In this document: one piece after another, positions 24,793 through 34,799 of the stretch
Layout: the number at the start of each line of letters is the position of its first letter
Position numbering within the stretch: position 1 is the first letter of the stretch
Assembly: GCA_942493235.1 (NCBI GenBank)
Contig: OW818676.1
Span: 2,666,001-2,730,000 of the forward strand
Direction of reading: 5' to 3'
Length of the DNA stretch: 64,000 nucleotides
Origin: ENR-C587 sp942493235
GTDB taxonomy: Bacteria > Bacteroidota > Ignavibacteria > Kapaibacteriales > UBA2268
Notes under the pieces: model-generated
Database searches by the model: none
Told to the model about the DNA's origin: nothing
The model's input: only the letters and a program-made list of their open reading frames with translations
Translations under genes and position numbers: made by a program

Positions 24793-25152
24793 TTATAAGC
24801 GATGAATGGTGAACAGAAGATAGTGAGTTGCGAAGAATATATAATTTAAGCGTGTTGCAAAAGTCCAATATATTTATTTGCTGTTAATTATCCAAAGATT
24901 TTCAAACTTCTAAGTGCTTATTAAAAGGTTGTCAAAAAAGTAATAATATTTCTAAATCGTCATTCTGAGTGTAACGAAGAATCCAGAGTTTTCAACATTT
25001 AGCTTTATCTGGATTCTTCACTTCGTTCAGAATGACAACTTTTTAGTCAGTCTCTTGAACAAATGGAAATTGGAAATTGAAAATTAAATAGCTTTGCAAC
25101 AGGTTTAAAATAGTTATTTCATTGTTGTAAAAAACCATAATAATCAAAAAAA
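24793..25152. other. Intergenic region holding a 130-bp repeat
   Basis: Between the ferredoxin-like gene and the terminator of the convergent lipoprotein gene. Apart from the repeat at 24925-25054 there is only AT-rich sequence with no credible frame and no other structure. Confidence 0.5.
24925..25054. repeat. 130-bp MITE-like repeat (copy 2)
   Basis: Ends AAGGTTGTC and GTCAGTCTC are diverged forms of GAGGCTGTC and its complement. The core is GTCATTCTGAGTGTAACGAA (24959 on) against CTTCGTTCAGAATGAC (ending 25036), with GAATCCAG and CTGGATTC between, an almost perfect long hairpin. Exactly the same length as the copy at 16588-16717. Confidence 0.78.
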
Positions 25153-25177
25153 AAGAGGAGTTTTGAATGCTCCTCTT
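25153..25177 (-). terminator. Rho-independent terminator of the DUF1795-like lipoprotein gene
   Basis: Stem AAGAGGAG/CTCCTCTT with a nine-base loop, 19 bases after the stop codon on the minus strand, followed there by a run of eight T. Confidence 0.88.
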
Positions 25178-25196
25178 ATAATAAAATCAAGATATC

Positions 25197-26228
25197 TTAG
25201 TTAAATTTAAAGCTCTTAGTCATTTTGTCGAAAGCAGATTTAAATATATCGGCTTCTGGTTTATAATAGCTGACAATAACGCGATAAATCTTACCGTTAC
25301 GAACAGCAACATAAACTTTAGACTCAATATTTGCTTTAGCTTTCCAATTGTAAACTACAGCTTCTGATCCACCAAAAGAAGTTTTAGTATAATTACCAAA
25401 GCCTTTAACAAAACTATCAGCTACTTTATCTAAAGTATTTTTCTTTGCGTCTATGATGTCCACAGAGAAATAGCAATCGCCTCTTCTTTGACCGGCAGCA
25501 CTATATTGTTGCTGAACATTGCCTTTAGCACCATTATTAAATAATTCGAAGTTAGTAGGAATCTGCATTGAGAAGCCTTGTCCTGAGGCAGCTTTCATTG
25601 TTTCTGTTGGTCCGGGTTCTTGAACAGTAGAGTCTTTTTTAGCTGCTACTTGTTTAGTACCTAATTTAACAGAAGCCAAAATTTCGTTAATTTTTGGTCT
25701 TAGAGCGTCTAAGTTACTGCCAATATCTTCGATAAGTATAATGTTAACCAATTGAGAGTCTTTAGTAGCAATATAGATTTCACCATTAAAAACAGAATTT
25801 GTTTTATAGGGGAATGTATATTTCTGTTTTGTAGCCGGAGTACCATCAATTGTAATATTTTCAGGTGCAGAATAAATGCTGGCATCAAAGCCTTTGGCAC
25901 TTTTAATAATCTCATCGATTGATTTACCTTCTTCAACTTTAGCAATTACAAATTGGATTTTTGTACCCGGAGCTTCTTCTTCGGTTTCCATATTAGTAAG
26001 ATTTTTAAATTGAGATTGAGCTGATTGTGAAGAATAAGCAACGAATTGATGGCCTATTTCGCTTGCAATAATCCAAGCTTTGGGATATTTGATTTCAAAT
26101 TTTGTAGTCGCATCGGTGAATTTCACTAATTCACTGATTTCAGGTTTAGGGGATTGTTTACTGCCACAACCTGCTATAATAACTGCACTAATTACAGTTA
26201 AAAACACATAAGAAAATACTTTTTTCAT
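25197..26228 (-). CDS. Lipoprotein with two PsbP/DcrB-like domains
   Basis: A 343-residue lipoprotein (signal peptide ending VIIAGC, Cys-21). Two halves look alike: FTDATTKFEIKYPKAWIIASE at about residue 37 and ASGQGFSMQIPTNFELFNNG at about 214, each followed by a beta-rich stretch ending in VNIILIEDIGSNLDALRPKINEILASVKL or YRVIVSYYKPEADIFKSAFDKMTKSFKF. This is the PsbP/DcrB/DUF1795 pattern used in bacterial envelope lipoproteins of unclear role. A good ribosome site AGGAG precedes the ATG. Periplasmic side of a membrane. Function not known. Confidence 0.78.
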   Translation of the reverse strand: MKKVFSYVFLTVISAVIIAGCGSKQSPKPEISELVKFTDATTKFEIKYPKAWIIASEIGHQFVAYSSQSAQSQFKNLTNMETEEEAPGTKIQFVIAKVEEGKSIDEIIKSAKGFDASIYSAPENITIDGTPATKQKYTFPYKTNSVFNGEIYIATKDSQLVNIILIEDIGSNLDALRPKINEILASVKLGTKQVAAKKDSTVQEPGPTETMKAASGQGFSMQIPTNFELFNNGAKGNVQQQYSAAGQRRGDCYFSVDIIDAKKNTLDKVADSFVKGFGNYTKTSFGGSEAVVYNWKAKANIESKVYVAVRNGKIYRVIVSYYKPEADIFKSAFDKMTKSFKFN

Positions 26229-26452
26229 TAATCTACTCCTATAAATTTTATAAAATTAGAAATATCATTTTTCCAAAACATAAAGATAATAATTTTTGTG
26301 ATAATAATAAAAAGATAATACAAATTATTTTTAAACTCAAGTAATTCAATTAGCTAAATCAAATATATTGTTAGAATTAACTCAATGCTATTACATCGAA
26401 GATAAACGAGACTTTATATATAAGATTTGAAATTGAAATAAATTTAAAATCG

Positions 26453-26869
26453 CTAATTATTCTTAGCTCCTTCATTTATCCAAGTCCTTAGCCCTTTTTT
26501 TTGATTATCATTAATTCTGAAATACCTATATTCGTAATGAATTTTTTTACCTTCTAACATCTGAATCAGAATACTACCGTCAGGATTGCCTGGACGAATC
26601 ATAGCCGAAGACATTGCGGCAGTCAAATCAAAGTAATTATCCAAGGACATTGAAAAAGCTAAGTCGAATGAATTATGGCAAGTAGCATAAGCACAAGTTA
26701 GTTTGATAAATGGCTGTACCTGATTGAGATAGCTTACATTTGTATCAGGGAATACAATATCATCTACATTACTGATAGTATCCGAGCAAGAAATCAATGA
26801 GATACTTGCCGTAATTATTATACTAAATAATAAGCATTTCAAATGCCTTGTTTTAAAAATATTTATCAT
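26453..26869 (-). CDS. Cytochrome c-like lipoprotein (CX4CH motif)
   Basis: ATG 26869 is preferred: it comes one base after the panB stop and gives a lipoprotein signal, MINIFKTRHLKCLLFSIIIT, then ASISLISC. The longer frame would overlap panB. The 138-residue product contains VQPFIKLTCAYATCHNSFDLAF (CX4CH) near residue 60, then the pattern MIRPGNPDGSILIQMLEGKK and a C-terminal LRTWINEGAKNN. This fits the small c-type cytochrome-like domain common in FCB secreted proteins; whether heme is actually bound is uncertain, as the spacing differs from CXXCH. Translationally linked to panB. Confidence 0.65.
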   Translation of the reverse strand: MINIFKTRHLKCLLFSIIITASISLISCSDTISNVDDIVFPDTNVSYLNQVQPFIKLTCAYATCHNSFDLAFSMSLDNYFDLTAAMSSAMIRPGNPDGSILIQMLEGKKIHYEYRYFRINDNQKKGLRTWINEGAKNN

Positions 26870-26870
26870 T

Positions 26871-27698
26871 TTAATAGCTCTCATCTTTTGAAGGGAATTC
26901 TTGATTTCGTACATCTTCACCATATTGCTTAACGGCAATTTTGACAACATCCATCATATTGGCATATCGGCGAACAAATCTTGGCTGGAAGTCAATAGTT
27001 AATCCGAGCATATCGGTATAGACCAATATCTGCCCATCGCAATGAGGTCCGGCACCGATCCCAATAGTTGGAATAGAAATAGCATCTGTTATTTTTTTTG
27101 CCAATTCTAAAGGAATTTTTTCAAGAGTAATTGCGAAAGCTCCTGCTTTCTCTAATTTCAAAGCATCTTCGTATATCTTTTTTGCTTCTTTGGGGTCTTT
27201 ACCTCTTGCTTTATAAGAACCGAATTTATTAATACTCTGAGGAGTAAGCCCTAAATGCCCCATCACAGGAATACCGATTTCGGTCATTCGCTGGATAGCA
27301 TTCAATACTATTTCGTTAGCACCTTCGATTTTTACTGCTCCGCATCCGGTCTCTTTCATGATTCTGCCGGCATTTGTAAATGCTAAATCAGAACTAACCT
27401 GATAACTCATAAAAGGCATATCGGCAACAATTAGTGGACGCTTAGCCCCTTTAACAACAGCTTTAGTGTGATAAATGATTTCTTCAATTGTAACCGGAAG
27501 CGTAGTCTCATTACCTTGCACTACATTACCGAGTGAATCACCAACTAAAATGACATCTACGCAAGTCTCGTCAAATATTTTTGCTATTAAAGCATCATAA
27601 GCGGTAAGACATACTATCTTTCTGCCTGCTTTTTTCATTTCGTAGAGGCTGAGAGTAGTTATCTTTTTCGACAATGTATCTGATTGAATGTAATTCAT
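26871..27698 (-). CDS. panB: 3-methyl-2-oxobutanoate hydroxymethyltransferase
   Basis: PanB adds a hydroxymethyl group from 5,10-methylene-THF to 2-oxoisovalerate, making ketopantoate for coenzyme A. Motifs: KIVCLTAYDALIAKIFDE (about 27-44), DVILVGDSLGNVVQG (about 48-62), VADMPFMSYQ (about 91-100), and VMGHLGLTPQSINKFGSYKARG (about 143-164). The 275-residue length is normal. A cytochrome-like lipoprotein gene follows after one base. No panC is in the window. Confidence 0.96.
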   Translation of the reverse strand: MNYIQSDTLSKKITTLSLYEMKKAGRKIVCLTAYDALIAKIFDETCVDVILVGDSLGNVVQGNETTLPVTIEEIIYHTKAVVKGAKRPLIVADMPFMSYQVSSDLAFTNAGRIMKETGCGAVKIEGANEIVLNAIQRMTEIGIPVMGHLGLTPQSINKFGSYKARGKDPKEAKKIYEDALKLEKAGAFAITLEKIPLELAKKITDAISIPTIGIGAGPHCDGQILVYTDMLGLTIDFQPRFVRRYANMMDVVKIAVKQYGEDVRNQEFPSKDESY

Positions 27699-27843
27699 TG
27701 TATTCTTCTTTTTGTTTTATACATAAACATACAAAATTACGATAATATTTTAGAATTCCAAGTACGATTTTAATCTAATTTGTATATTGCGATTATATAC
27801 CTAGAAAAGAAATAATCTAATTCGATGAATATCATTTTATAGC

Positions 27844-29673
27844 TTATTCAATAATTATTTTTTCTGTTTTCAATACTTTACCTGATTTATTAGTAATTCT
27901 AATAAAATAAGCTCCAGAGCTAATATTTTCAATATTTATTTTGCTCTCTGAGAAAGTCTTGAAGATAGATATTGAATTAATATCTAATAGTTCAACATAA
28001 TAATTACAATCATAATTTGTTTTAATTGATATTTCGCAATATGCCGGATTTGGGGTGATTTGAAATTGCCAATCATAATTTGGCAAATTATTTATTGATA
28101 AACCAGAATTAGATAAAACATAATGACAGACAGTATATGCTGCTATTTCAACTGTTATTAAATTGCCGTTAATAGCATTTGGATTCAAAACATTATGATT
28201 AATGTGTTGGCTATTTTTATCAAAATAAAATACATCAATACTATCATAGGCATTATCGGAAATTAAATTTATAACAGCGGTAATAGGGGAGTCTGCATAT
28301 TTGTTATTAACAATAAAGTGTAATTTTGAATCAGCTTCGTCATCAACACTTGCATAAATAGTAGAGACCGCAGGATTATCACTTTCAGCTTTTACATTAA
28401 TTGCCCCGTACTTAGAACCGGCATTATCATAATTCAGAAATAGATCAAAAGCAGTTATCAAATAACCTTCGATTTTACTCCATAGCGAAGCATAGTCCAC
28501 ACCAGTCTTAGCAAAAGCACCTAATGCCTCAGCCTGTGCTATTCCGCCGCTAATGTCTTGTGCAGCCCCAAAGCCATATTCAGTAATTGCAAACTTAGTA
28601 TCGGGGTAAAATGCACTAATTGATTGCTTTATTCTCGGAATAATTGGCAGTTCATCACTATACCATTGACCTATCCAATTTGGCTCTATATATGTACTAT
28701 CCCAGAACGAACGGGGTCTCTGAACTCTATCGCTTCGAATTTCCTCAGAGATGCTATCAGAGTAAACATAGCCACCATCGGGATACCAATGAATAGTCAG
28801 TACATCAAGCAGGCGTTTACCTTCAAAATCATGAGCAGCTTTAAATGCTTTCAAATATGTATCTATAAACCAATAATCTTCGATATAATCATCGGCATCA
28901 ATAGCCTCCTGAAGATTCCAGTATTCGTTAAATCCATAAGGCTCTGAACCGAAAACTAAAGCATTGGCATCCATTCGTTTAATCGTTTTAGACAAATCAA
29001 TTGATTTATCAAGTAATTCGTTGTAAGTAACTTTATCTTTACGCATACGTGAAAATTGAGATGCCCACAATCCGGGTTCATTATCCATAATATACGCCTT
29101 TATTCCTGTTGGAGTATCCGAATAACCAAACTTATTAATTAAATAATTAATCTCTTCATCTACAAATACTTTACCGTCATTAAGCTCAGGGCTTAGAGTA
29201 AACGCGGTTCCTTTATTATTAATTACTTCCGCCCATCGAGCAGAAGGTGCAAGTTCCGTTTCGGATACTTCGCCAAGTGCGTCATTAGACACATAGCCAA
29301 GCATGGGAAGTGTAATGGCAGAAATGGCATTTTGCTGAATAGATTTATTATGAAAATTGCTTAGGCATATAGCCGGTATGACAACTTCATCTTGTAAAAC
29401 ATCGGTTATCCAAGTTAAATAAGTATCATTTTGGTTAAAATAATCTGCACCGGCATTAGAGAAATTATTCTCCCAATTGTATGCCGAAAGCCTATTACCA
29501 CCCATACGTCTAAAAGTAGCTTTGTCGTAATTACCATTGCAAATTCCGTATATATACGGGCTGATAACGGCTCTTTCTGATTTTGTATTTATAGTATAGT
29601 TGATAATTACCTGAGCATTTGAAAAAGAACTACAGATAATTAGGATAGCAAATAATGTAAGTTGTTTTTTCAT
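27844..29673 (-). CDS. GH44 family glycoside hydrolase, secreted with type IX sorting-like tail
   Basis: GH44 enzymes are retaining endo-beta-glucanases/xyloglucanases. A signal peptide ends at about residue 20 (SSFSNAQ). Family motifs follow: ISPYIYGICNG (38-48), FRRMGGNRLSAYNWENNFSN (54-73), IMDNEPGLW with the acid/base Glu-199, VLTIHWYPDGG (about 291), the RPRSFWDSTYIEPNWIGQW block, and ITEYGFGA with the nucleophile Glu-365. The last 75 residues (FQITPNPAYCEISIKTNYDC, then SGAYFIRITNKSGKVLKTEK) form a type IX secretion/anchoring domain. It stands alone with no other polysaccharide gene nearby, so it looks like a free secreted endoglucanase. Confidence 0.9.
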   Translation of the reverse strand: MKKQLTLFAILIICSSFSNAQVIINYTINTKSERAVISPYIYGICNGNYDKATFRRMGGNRLSAYNWENNFSNAGADYFNQNDTYLTWITDVLQDEVVIPAICLSNFHNKSIQQNAISAITLPMLGYVSNDALGEVSETELAPSARWAEVINNKGTAFTLSPELNDGKVFVDEEINYLINKFGYSDTPTGIKAYIMDNEPGLWASQFSRMRKDKVTYNELLDKSIDLSKTIKRMDANALVFGSEPYGFNEYWNLQEAIDADDYIEDYWFIDTYLKAFKAAHDFEGKRLLDVLTIHWYPDGGYVYSDSISEEIRSDRVQRPRSFWDSTYIEPNWIGQWYSDELPIIPRIKQSISAFYPDTKFAITEYGFGAAQDISGGIAQAEALGAFAKTGVDYASLWSKIEGYLITAFDLFLNYDNAGSKYGAINVKAESDNPAVSTIYASVDDEADSKLHFIVNNKYADSPITAVINLISDNAYDSIDVFYFDKNSQHINHNVLNPNAINGNLITVEIAAYTVCHYVLSNSGLSINNLPNYDWQFQITPNPAYCEISIKTNYDCNYYVELLDINSISIFKTFSESKINIENISSGAYFIRITNKSGKVLKTEKIIIE

Positions 29674-29902
29674 AATATATCTTTCGATTATTTTATTTTG
29701 CTATAAATATGTCTCAATTTGTCAAAAATGAGTTAGCTACAAAATTTGGGTTTTGGAAAAATTCCGATTACTTTAAGCTATCTGATGAATTTCTGCAATA
29801 GTAATATTTCAAATATATTGTTTAGCATCGACTCAGACTCCAAAGCAGTACAAATACGGACATGGATTCATTATTGCGATTTTAAATAGATAATGATATA
29901 GA

Positions 29903-29934
29903 ATACACCCCAAGTATTGAGTCTCGGGGTGTAT
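29903..29934 (-). terminator. Terminator-like hairpin downstream of tyrS
   Basis: Stem ATACACCCC/GGGGTGTAT with a 14-base loop, starting 11 bases after the tyrS stop codon. The T-run on the minus strand is weak (TTCTATATC), so termination is likely but not certain. Confidence 0.65.
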
Positions 29935-29944
29935 CCTATTAAAA

Positions 29945-31156
29945 CTATTTGTAGACGAAGTACATAAATTTACGTTTACCGACTTTGATTAATTTCTGTT
30001 CGGAGAAATCAGCCCTTTGCATAATATCGGTTACTCTTTCGTTATCAATATAAACGCCGCCCTGCTCAATCATCTTTTTAACTTCTTTTTTTGATGCCAC
30101 CATAGCAGCCATTGCTACTGCATCAACAATTGACATTTCTCTTTCGGGAACTGTGAATGTATCAACTACATCAGGAATATCTTTTTTGACGAACATTCTC
30201 TCAAATTCTTCAAAAGCAGCTTTTGCTGTCTCTTCATCATAATAAATAGCAACAATATCCATAGCGGTTTTGACTTTTGCATCTCTTGGATGGTAAGTAC
30301 CGTTTTTCAAACCTTCTTCCATCTTTTTTACATCCCCAATATCAGAAAATGAAGCATATTGAGAATATCGGGTAATTAATTCATCGGGAATAGACATTAC
30401 TTTACCGAAAATCTCGCGAGGAGTATCGGTAAATGCGATATAATTATTAAGCGATTTACTCATTTTCTCAACTCCATCAGTGCCCTCGAGTATTGGCATA
30501 GTTACTATACACTGTGGTTCAATACCGTAAGCTCTTTGTATCTCTCTGCCGACAATAAGATTAAATTTTTGGTCTGTACCGCCAAGCTCAACATCAGAGC
30601 GAATAGCAACTGAATCATAAGCTTGAGCAAGGGGATACATAAACTCATGAATACCAATAGGAGTTCCGCTTTTATAGCGTTTATTGAAATCATCGCGTTC
30701 TAATATCTGAGCAACAGTATAATTTGCAGAAAGTTTAATCACGTCATGAAAATCCATTTTACCAAGCCATTCGGAATTGAATTTAACTTGAAGTGCTTCA
30801 GGAATTAATATTTTTGAAGCTTGCTCCAGATATGACTGCCCATTGATACGAGTCTCTTCTATAGTAAGAGCCGGACGTGTTTTTGATTTGCCGGTCGGGT
30901 CGCCTATCATTGCAGTAAAATCGCCGACAATTAAAATTGCTTGATGACCTAAATCCTGAAATTGTCTAAGTTTCTTTAATACTACCCCATGCCCGATATG
31001 AAGGTCGGGTCTTGAAGGGTCACAACCCAACTTAATAATCATAGGTTTATTTTCTTTGATAGAGCGATTAATTTTCAGCTCTAATTCCTGCTCAGGTAAA
31101 ACTTCGCTTATTCCCTGACGGATTATATCCATTTGTTCGTTAAGAGTTGGAAACAT
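29945..31156 (-). CDS. tyrS: Tyrosine-tRNA ligase
   Basis: Charges tRNA-Tyr. A 403-residue class I synthetase of the shorter bacterial branch. HIGH-type motif PDLHIGHGVVLKKL (about 50-63), GDFTAMIGDPTGKSKTRP, the tyrosine pocket ELGGTDQKFNLIVGRE (about 184-200), KMSKSLNNYI (about 234), and an S4 RNA-binding domain at about 340-403. Followed by a hairpin; preceded by the 130-bp repeat at 31274. Confidence 0.96.
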   Translation of the reverse strand: MFPTLNEQMDIIRQGISEVLPEQELELKINRSIKENKPMIIKLGCDPSRPDLHIGHGVVLKKLRQFQDLGHQAILIVGDFTAMIGDPTGKSKTRPALTIEETRINGQSYLEQASKILIPEALQVKFNSEWLGKMDFHDVIKLSANYTVAQILERDDFNKRYKSGTPIGIHEFMYPLAQAYDSVAIRSDVELGGTDQKFNLIVGREIQRAYGIEPQCIVTMPILEGTDGVEKMSKSLNNYIAFTDTPREIFGKVMSIPDELITRYSQYASFSDIGDVKKMEEGLKNGTYHPRDAKVKTAMDIVAIYYDEETAKAAFEEFERMFVKKDIPDVVDTFTVPEREMSIVDAVAMAAMVASKKEVKKMIEQGGVYIDNERVTDIMQRADFSEQKLIKVGKRKFMYFVYK

Positions 31157-31273
31157 TTATTGCCTTTATTATCATTATTCAAATATGCTATTTACGATAA
31201 AACTATATAAATATTATTTTTAGTATTTTCATTAGAATATAATTTCCTACTTGAAAAATATTCTTTAATATTA

Positions 31274-31403
31274 ATGGTCTGTCAAAATAGTTTTAATTAT
31301 GCCAAATCGTCGCTGAAAGTGAAATTAAGAATCAAGAAATATAAACAAGTTAACTTTTTCCGGATTCTTTACTTCGTCTTAATGACAAGATTTGAGACAT
31401 AAT
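31274..31403. repeat. 130-bp MITE-like repeat (copy 3, diverged)
   Basis: Left end ATGGTCTGTCAAAA and right end TTTGAGACATAAT are degenerate forms of the GAGGCTGTC ends. The core CGTCGCTGAAAGTG, AAGAATCAAG, GGATTCTTTACTTCG and CTTAATGACAAG is the same hairpin as in the other copies with more mismatches. It fills the space between tyrS and lptD. Confidence 0.6.
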
Positions 31404-31427
31404 TAATATTTTGAACTCACCTAAAAA

Positions 31428-34001
31428 CTAATAATCTAATGGATTTCTGCGTTTTTCAATTTTCAAGTCTTGTAATTGAGGAGCAGAAATCGCAAATCTC
31501 AAATAAAACCCACGATTAATACCGCTCGGATACCAGTCGAACATCAGATCCCAGCAGTGTAAAGTCTTAGTAAGAGAAACCATCGGTGCCTGCAATTCTT
31601 TATTAATGAAATCATAAGATGCAGAAGCTGTCAGAGCCCAAGTCTGAGTAATACTCATAGAGTAATTTGCTCTAATATTAAAAGACTCATTATTTGCAAA
31701 TCTAGATAATCGGGAATAAGAATAATTTATGCCAAGTGATAAGTTCCATTTTGGTCTCAATGGGGAATATCCCGATGAATTATCGCCCCAATTATCAAAC
31801 TCATCTTCTTCATAATTAACTCGTTTATTAAATCTATCACCAAGTGAAACAGAGTCATTTTTATCTTGTTTTGATTGGTAAATAGAAATTCCTTCATCAG
31901 TAAAAGAAGTATTCAAATTAACAGAGAAGTTTTTCATCATCAATAATCCACGACCTTGGTCGAGCAGTAGTTTATTAACTAATCTATAACCGTACTTTTT
32001 AGTACCGGGTATAAAACCGAATTCTTCGGCATAAGGAGTAAAAGCCCCATATCCTGAAAGATTGAATCCGGCAATTTGCGGTACAGAAAATGACATAGAA
32101 ATATCTCTCATTTTTAACGAATCGGCAGCCAAATTATAAGAACCGCTGATAGTCAAATTTAAAAGACTTACTCGCTTATCATTGCCACTGTCTTGCTTAA
32201 TACCAATATCAAAAGTATTGCCTAATGAATATGTAATGTTATTCTGTAAGCTACGAGAGGCAATGCCACCGTCGTCTTCGGCATAGCGGGAATATATTTC
32301 TTCGGTATTTGTAATTGGATTTACATACTTAGAATAAAATCCGTACTTAGGGTCTGAGAGGTCAGGTGTATAACTAAAACCAATTTTAGGAGTAAGTTTG
32401 TGTCTGATTGAATTAATGCCAAATATTTTGGGTTTGGCTACTCCCCATAGTACAGTTGATACATCGAAACCAAGCCTATAATTATATTCGGTGAAAAATC
32501 CATTCCGAAAATTTTTATGTTTACTGCTATCGGTATTATCAAATGTATAATCGACCTGACGGAAGTAATTATTAAACGAAAAATCGAAATACGGATTAAT
32601 TGTAAAATGTCCTAATTTGGGGCTAATACTAATTCTCGGGCTATGAACGATTTTTGTTTTATAAGATTGAACAAAGTCCGAATCTAATTTGCTTTTGCTT
32701 TCCGAATAAATTGCATTACCCGAATAGGAGAAACTAACATCACGGAGCCAGCTCCAAGAGCTTGTTGGCTTAATCAAATTCTTTAACGGATTAATGTTTG
32801 GCAAAGAATAAGAAATTCTTGGCATAGTCTGGTCATAAGTATTTGTAATAATGTTTTGATTTCTCGAATAACTAATCGAAAACGAAGAACCATTATCAAA
32901 GCTTTCGGTATAATCGGCATTTGAACTAATATATTGAGTGATTCTGGAGTTAAAATTATTCGTCGTATTGCGGTTATAATCTGACGATGAAAAATTCAAA
33001 TTTGCAACAATATTCGACTGAGGAGTAATAGTCTGATTATAATTCAAGCCAAGCTTCCAATTACTGGTATATTCGTCATCGGGCGAATAGCGAGTTTTAC
33101 CATATTCCAGATTAACATTGCCACTAAAGCTATATTTCTTTTTAAAGCGTGTGAAATTTTTCAGAGTAAAACCACCCTTTGAATAGAATGATGCTTTAAT
33201 CTGTGTATCATAATAATCACTCAATGCAAAATAATAACCAAAATCCTCGATACTAACACCGCGATTATTAGAAAAATAGGGAGACGGGATTATCAGCCCG
33301 CTTTGCCTTCCGGATTTATTAGGGAAGTACAGACCAACAGGCAAAATAAACAGAGGTACATCCTCTACATAAAAAATTATAGGGTCAATAAAGATTTTAT
33401 CTTTTACAATTACTTTCATTTTAGGTGAACCGAAATAATAATGAGGATGTGGGTGATTACAAGTAGTGTAGCAACCGTCTTGTATAAAAAGCTCGTTTTC
33501 GGATACTCTTTTGATTTTCGTACCATAATAGAATCCATCAGTTATTTCAGTTTCGCCAGTGCTGATAGTACCCTGATTTGTTTTGAAATTATATAAGATA
33601 TTAGAACCAATAAAGGATTGGGTACCATCTGCAAATTTCGGATATGTTCGTTTTGATTTTTCTTTTGTAGTATCTGAAGACGAAGTTAGAGTAGAATTAT
33701 CGAAGTTGATGGTAATAATATCCGCATTTAATTTCTGCACTTTATAGTCTATTTGGGCATTACTTTTTAATCTCATCGATTTGGTTTTAATATTATAAGT
33801 AAGTGAATCCGATGCTTTATAATTTACAATAGTGTCTAAATCGGATTTCTTTTTTGTAATTACTGTATCAATTGATGTTTTATTGATTTTTGGAATTGTA
33901 TCGTTCTGAGCCAATAGGGAATAGGGGTTATCCTTTACTCTGCTTAAAAACGGAGAAAATATAAAAATGAGCAATATATATATAAGGATAATTCTCTTCA
34001 T
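31428..34001 (-). CDS. lptD: LPS-assembly protein LptD (OstA-type), outer membrane
   Basis: LptD is the outer-membrane beta-barrel that inserts lipopolysaccharide at the cell surface. The 857-residue product has a signal peptide (MKRIILIYILLIFIFSPFLS), an N-terminal LptA-like jellyroll (about 60-230: SDSLTYNIKTKSMRLKSNAQ, then GSNILYNFKTNQGTISTGET, DGFYYGTKIK), and a barrel with many aromatic-terminated strands. The segment DIPLFILPVGLYFPNKSGRQ-like (VPLFILPVGLYFPNKSGRQS, about 216-235) is the typical plug/barrel junction. The gene lies three bases after a LolB-like lipoprotein gene on the same strand, so the two are an operon. LptE is not identified. Confidence 0.9.
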   Translation of the reverse strand: MKRIILIYILLIFIFSPFLSRVKDNPYSLLAQNDTIPKINKTSIDTVITKKKSDLDTIVNYKASDSLTYNIKTKSMRLKSNAQIDYKVQKLNADIITINFDNSTLTSSSDTTKEKSKRTYPKFADGTQSFIGSNILYNFKTNQGTISTGETEITDGFYYGTKIKRVSENELFIQDGCYTTCNHPHPHYYFGSPKMKVIVKDKIFIDPIIFYVEDVPLFILPVGLYFPNKSGRQSGLIIPSPYFSNNRGVSIEDFGYYFALSDYYDTQIKASFYSKGGFTLKNFTRFKKKYSFSGNVNLEYGKTRYSPDDEYTSNWKLGLNYNQTITPQSNIVANLNFSSSDYNRNTTNNFNSRITQYISSNADYTESFDNGSSFSISYSRNQNIITNTYDQTMPRISYSLPNINPLKNLIKPTSSWSWLRDVSFSYSGNAIYSESKSKLDSDFVQSYKTKIVHSPRISISPKLGHFTINPYFDFSFNNYFRQVDYTFDNTDSSKHKNFRNGFFTEYNYRLGFDVSTVLWGVAKPKIFGINSIRHKLTPKIGFSYTPDLSDPKYGFYSKYVNPITNTEEIYSRYAEDDGGIASRSLQNNITYSLGNTFDIGIKQDSGNDKRVSLLNLTISGSYNLAADSLKMRDISMSFSVPQIAGFNLSGYGAFTPYAEEFGFIPGTKKYGYRLVNKLLLDQGRGLLMMKNFSVNLNTSFTDEGISIYQSKQDKNDSVSLGDRFNKRVNYEEDEFDNWGDNSSGYSPLRPKWNLSLGINYSYSRLSRFANNESFNIRANYSMSITQTWALTASASYDFINKELQAPMVSLTKTLHCWDLMFDWYPSGINRGFYLRFAISAPQLQDLKIEKRRNPLDY

Positions 34002-34004
34002 AAA

Positions 34005-34799
34005 TTAATCCAGAATAAAAGTTTTTATCTTATTAGGTATTTTAAACGAAATCGGCTTATCAATTGTTACATTTGCTTGAACTTTGTCGTATTTGATTTT
34101 CAATTTAATATTTGAATTTGGTGCATTAATAGTGATTGTTTTTGCGATAAAATTATTATTATTATTAATATTGATAAAATCTCCATAAGAACAATTGAAT
34201 AACTCTTTAGTCGAATTAAACCTTTTTAAATATAATATCTTGTTAAGTTCTTGATTAATAAGTATTTCGTCGAATATTTCGTTATTATTTATCATAAATA
34301 CATAGTTATCTTCATATAATTTAATGTATTTATACTGCTTTACATGATACAACAATTTACTTTGAAGTATATTTATTAAGTCGTTGAAAGATAATGGTAT
34401 ATTCGCAACCTTTTCAAAGTTTTCTTTAGTTGGTTTACCTTTGTATAATTCACCGCTGAATGAGTTAATAAATATGAATTGATTTTTAGTTGCAAAAAGC
34501 TTCGCAACTGTGATTCCGAGCGGACCGCTGATAATCATGGACAATGAATCACTACCGCAGATAGTCAATTCAAAATCGGCAGAATTATCAAGTTGGGGAG
34601 AGTCTATATCAATTTCGCCTTCGATGATCAAATTTTTAATTGACGAATTAAAATCTTTCAGTACAGGTATCTTTGATTCCAGAGGCTTAACTTTCTCTAT
34701 TTTCGTTTCGGTTTTTGGCTTCTCTGACTGTTTAGTACTTGAGCAAGATACAATAACTAAAACTAAAGAAATAAAAATGATATATAAAAACTTTTGCAT
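34005..34799 (-). CDS. LolB/DUF4292-like outer-membrane lipoprotein
   Basis: ATG 34799 is chosen because GGA precedes it at seven bases and the product starts with a lipobox signal, MQKFLYIIFISLVLVIVSC (Cys-19). The 264-residue mature protein has a LolA/LolB-like pattern (about 50-110: LIIEGEIDIDSPQLDNSADF, then GSDSLSMIISGPLGITVAKL) as in DUF4292 proteins of the Bacteroidota. Its gene ends three bases before lptD. It may act as an accessory for lipid or lipoprotein traffic to the outer membrane or for LptD folding; this is from context. Confidence 0.75.
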   Translation of the reverse strand: MQKFLYIIFISLVLVIVSCSSTKQSEKPKTETKIEKVKPLESKIPVLKDFNSSIKNLIIEGEIDIDSPQLDNSADFELTICGSDSLSMIISGPLGITVAKLFATKNQFIFINSFSGELYKGKPTKENFEKVANIPLSFNDLINILQSKLLYHVKQYKYIKLYEDNYVFMINNNEIFDEILINQELNKILYLKRFNSTKELFNCSYGDFININNNNNFIAKTITINAPNSNIKLKIKYDKVQANVTIDKPISFKIPNKIKTFILD

